DNA from: Pancytospora philotis | Lineage: Eukaryota > Microsporidia | DNA length: 14,630 nt | Reading direction: 5' to 3' | Assembly (NCBI GenBank): GCA_023647555.1 | Contig: JALRLY010000202.1 | Location: 1 to 14,630, forward strand | In this document: positions 12,894 through 14,630 of the stretch, piece after piece | Layout: every line of letters starts with the position of its first letter | Numbering within the stretch: the first letter of the stretch is position 1 | Notes under the pieces: model-generated | Told to the model about the DNA's origin: nothing | The model's input: the letters and a program-made list of their open reading frames with translations, nothing else | Databases searched by the model: none | Made by a program: the position numbers and the translations under genes

Positions 12894-14229
12894 GGTCGAT
12901 CGGTCGGCATCCCTCTTCGTAGCTGCCCGTACGCTCTCTGAGGTACCTGCGCACCCTGGCGCCCACTTTTTTGAGCACCTCGGGATCGATGTTTGTGCTG
13001 GAAGACTCCTCCCACGCCTGGAACAGTACCACAGCATTGGTGATGTATTCGTGCGCTTCGGATGCCAGCAACTCGCTCAGGAATATCATCTCCCTGCTGT
13101 TTCTTGACAAAACCACCCTGTCCGGGGTGCACTCGATGTAAGCAAGGCTGAACAGCTCAACACCTATGATGCTATCCATCACTGACGGGGCAACTTCCAG
13201 CATACCGTCAGAGGCGTGGACCGCCATCAGGTACTCAAACATGGCCTGCAGGAAACTGTCGGCCGTCTTGCGCTCATCAAGCACGAAGCCCAGGCTCTCC
13301 TTCGCAGCCTTGATTATTCCGAACACCTCGAGCGCGTTTCTGACAAAGAGCAGCTTCGCAAACGCCAGCTTGTTGCGCTTGCTAAGGCGCTCGTAGGGCG
13401 TCCCGCTCAGAACCGCCGTCTGAATCCGATCGGCGCTGACCCGCGTAATGTGGAAATCGGCGTTCCCGTCGCTCGGCTCCCAGGCAGCAAGAAACTGTCT
13501 GAATCGCGCACACTCAAGGAAGTAGCGGCCAAAGGGTGTTATTTCCCACCTTGGTGCATTTTCATCCCGGGCCGGCAGTGCACCGCGCCCCATTCCATCA
13601 TATAGCAGGACGAAGTTGCGGTCAATGTCATGCTCGGTGCCTATGCTGTCCGGAGTAGTGCTTTTGGGCGTCGAGTACTCGCTCCCGTCCTCTGCGGCGG
13701 GGGTGCTCGCAACTGCCGGCTGAGTTGGAGTCGGAACCCGGAGACTTTGGATAACTGCGTACAGTGCACGGCCGCTTTCGCGGTCGGTGCGTTCCGACTC
13801 GTCAACCAGCCCAAGCGTGACAGCCTTGCCATCTGCGTCATCTTGTGCCCCGAGCTGCCTGCCTGCGCCACGGGGCTTTCTCACGCGGCGCTGTCTGCGC
13901 CGCTTTCTCGGCGGCTCGCTCATGTAGAAGTCACTCGCGCAAACCCTCTGCAGTACGGACAGTGAGCCATTGGCCCGATCGCTCTGTGAGATCGTCGGCT
14001 GGTCAGCATGGTAGCATCTAAATAGCATTTCTCGCACCAGCTTGTCCATTGCCTCCTTTTCCTGCGCTTTAGAACTTTCTTCGACCAGGCTCGACAGGTA
14101 GGCGCGACGGAAGCCCGAGAACGGCTGCTCGGGGTGGATGCGTTTGTCCTTGGCGATCGCGGAGCCATCTGCGCCGAAAAGCATCCAGAGCATTGCAAGC
14201 GCCCACGTTAGTGTGCAAAGAAAATTCAT
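12889..14229 (-). CDS. Array gene F: secreted protein, E/F subgroup, with arginine-rich cluster
   Basis: 446 residues from the first ATG of the frame (the longer reading starts at TTG). Signal peptide about 1-24, dibasic KDKR at 27-30. The N-module has FRCYHADQPTI (70-80, Cys72) and VLQRVC (92-97). A very basic cluster PRKRRRQRRVRKPR lies at 107-120, followed by an acidic stretch and SGRALYAVIQ (152-161). A Ser/Thr/Pro-rich linker follows. The C-module has YFLECARF, TPYERLSKRNKLAFAKLLFVRN, the signature LFSLAYIEC (359-367), AWEESSSTNIDPE (405-417) and YEEGCRPIDQ at the end (Cys441). It is the longest member and the first transcribed in the array direction. The promoter has TATATAAG. Function unknown; the arginine cluster could be a nuclear-localisation or nucleic-acid-binding segment, or a processing site. 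Confidence 0.88.
   Translation of the reverse strand: MNFLCTLTWALAMLWMLFGADGSAIAKDKRIHPEQPFSGFRRAYLSSLVEESSKAQEKEAMDKLVREMLFRCYHADQPTISQSDRANGSLSVLQRVCASDFYMSEPPRKRRRQRRVRKPRGAGRQLGAQDDADGKAVTLGLVDESERTDRESGRALYAVIQSLRVPTPTQPAVASTPAAEDGSEYSTPKSTTPDSIGTEHDIDRNFVLLYDGMGRGALPARDENAPRWEITPFGRYFLECARFRQFLAAWEPSDGNADFHITRVSADRIQTAVLSGTPYERLSKRNKLAFAKLLFVRNALEVFGIIKAAKESLGFVLDERKTADSFLQAMFEYLMAVHASDGMLEVAPSVMDSIIGVELFSLAYIECTPDRVVLSRNSREMIFLSELLASEAHEYITNAVVLFQAWEESSSTNIDPEVLKKVGARVRRYLRERTGSYEEGCRPIDQ
13870..13911 (-). other. Arginine-rich NLS-like segment of gene F
   Basis: Encodes residues 107-120, 10 of 14 being Arg or Lys. It lies just after the conserved Cys97 at the start of the linker. B-D have acidic sequence at this place; E has a shorter basic cluster. 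Confidence 0.55.
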
Positions 14230-14248
14230 GGTAGGCGACCTGCGTTCG

Positions 14249-14256
14249 CTTATATA
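14249..14256 (-). promoter_or_regulatory. TATA box of gene F
   Basis: Minus-strand TATATAAG about 20-27 bases before the ATG at 14229, the same position as in C and E. Confidence 0.6.
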
Positions 14257-14267
14257 CCCTGTAAATA

Positions 14268-14389
14268 ATGCCAATGATGTAACGAAATGCTCTCTGATAG
14301 AAATGATCCATTATCTTAGTGCATGATGATGCCGATGATGTAAAGAAAAAACTTACTGATAGAAGTGTTCCATTATAGGAGAATGCATC
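14268..14389. repeat. Imperfect 61-bp tandem repeat, two copies
   Basis: Copy 1 (14268-14328) and copy 2 (from 14329) share ATGCC.ATGATGTAA at the start, CTGATAGAA in the middle and TCCATTAT near the end, with period 61. It lies 40-160 bases upstream of gene F, so it could be part of its control region or a simple slippage product. Confidence 0.65.
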
Positions 14390-14630
14390 TCATTGTGTAC
14401 TTTAGCTTTGATCGCTAGGATTCTGGACCGCATCGGACACACAACCCCCAAAGACTACTTGTAATGCCAGGTAATTTGCAGCTCGTGCAAAAATGATGCA
14501 TAATATACAGTGCGCCAATAAATTGTATCAATGTTTGGGGTAATTTTAGGTAGTTTAAAAAAGGTCTATAGTAAGTACTAAGGATTCGGATCTTAATATT
14601 TTATCGTAAATTTTTCAAATAGCATGGCAT

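Larger units (their letters stand above)
14230..14630. other. AT-rich non-coding flank upstream of gene F
   Basis: 401 bases without a supportable gene. It begins with the promoter of F (TATATAAG about 20-30 bases before the ATG, with ATTTACAGG upstream) and contains a 61-base tandem repeat. After about 14460 it is clearly richer in A+T than the rest of the window, with poly-A/T runs. A plus-strand AATAAA at 14517-14522 has no visible plus-strand gene before it. Confidence 0.5.

Noticed and set aside
12764..13132. Minus-strand frame overlapping the end of F and encoding a membrane-like stretch after its stop
   Set aside because: The hydrophobic part would need a frameshift past the conserved end of F and lies beyond its poly(A) signal; most likely chance.

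Overview
The window looks like compact eukaryotic nuclear DNA, most likely from a GC-rich microsporidian parasite; I cannot name the genus. The evidence is: uninterrupted eukaryotic genes (Sec61-gamma, 6-phosphogluconate dehydrogenase, a 9-1-1 clamp subunit, an eukaryotic tRNA-Val); shortened proteins; no introns needed; a CCC triplet directly before many start codons; and AATAAA poly(A) signals at or overlapping stop codons. These are the expression signals known from Encephalitozoon and relatives. No rRNA, transposon or CRISPR array is visible.

Left part (1-4405), housekeeping genes: minus-strand SSS1 (cut by the window edge), a possible Dsn1/Mis13 kinetochore protein with repeated FxF-basic motifs, GND1, a 55-residue unknown protein and tRNA-Val(AAC), then plus-strand RAD9-like, which converges tail-to-tail with the first array gene.

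Right part (4403-14229), the most interesting region: six tandem minus-strand paralogues, called A to F here from left to right. Each has 394-446 residues, a signal peptide, a dibasic site just after it, a short N-module ending in a conserved Cys, a low-complexity linker, and a helical C-module of about 250 residues with the signature LFSxAYxxC. I do not recognise the family. B, C and D form one subgroup and E and F another; A is divergent. The same grouping appears independently in the cysteines and in the promoters: B-D share the octamer ACACGTCA at -38 to -46, and E/F share an ATTTA..CAG-TATATAA block. The array looks like a lineage-specific family of secreted, probably host-directed proteins expanded by tandem duplication. 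E and F also carry arginine-rich, nuclear-localisation-like clusters after the signal peptide.

The starts of B-F are set at the ATG just before the signal peptide. The longer readings of D, E and F begin at TTG or GTG, and a TATA-like box sits 20-35 bases upstream of the chosen ATG, which fits the near-leaderless mRNAs of Microsporidia. Beyond 14230 the DNA turns AT-rich and non-coding, with a two-copy 61-bp repeat.
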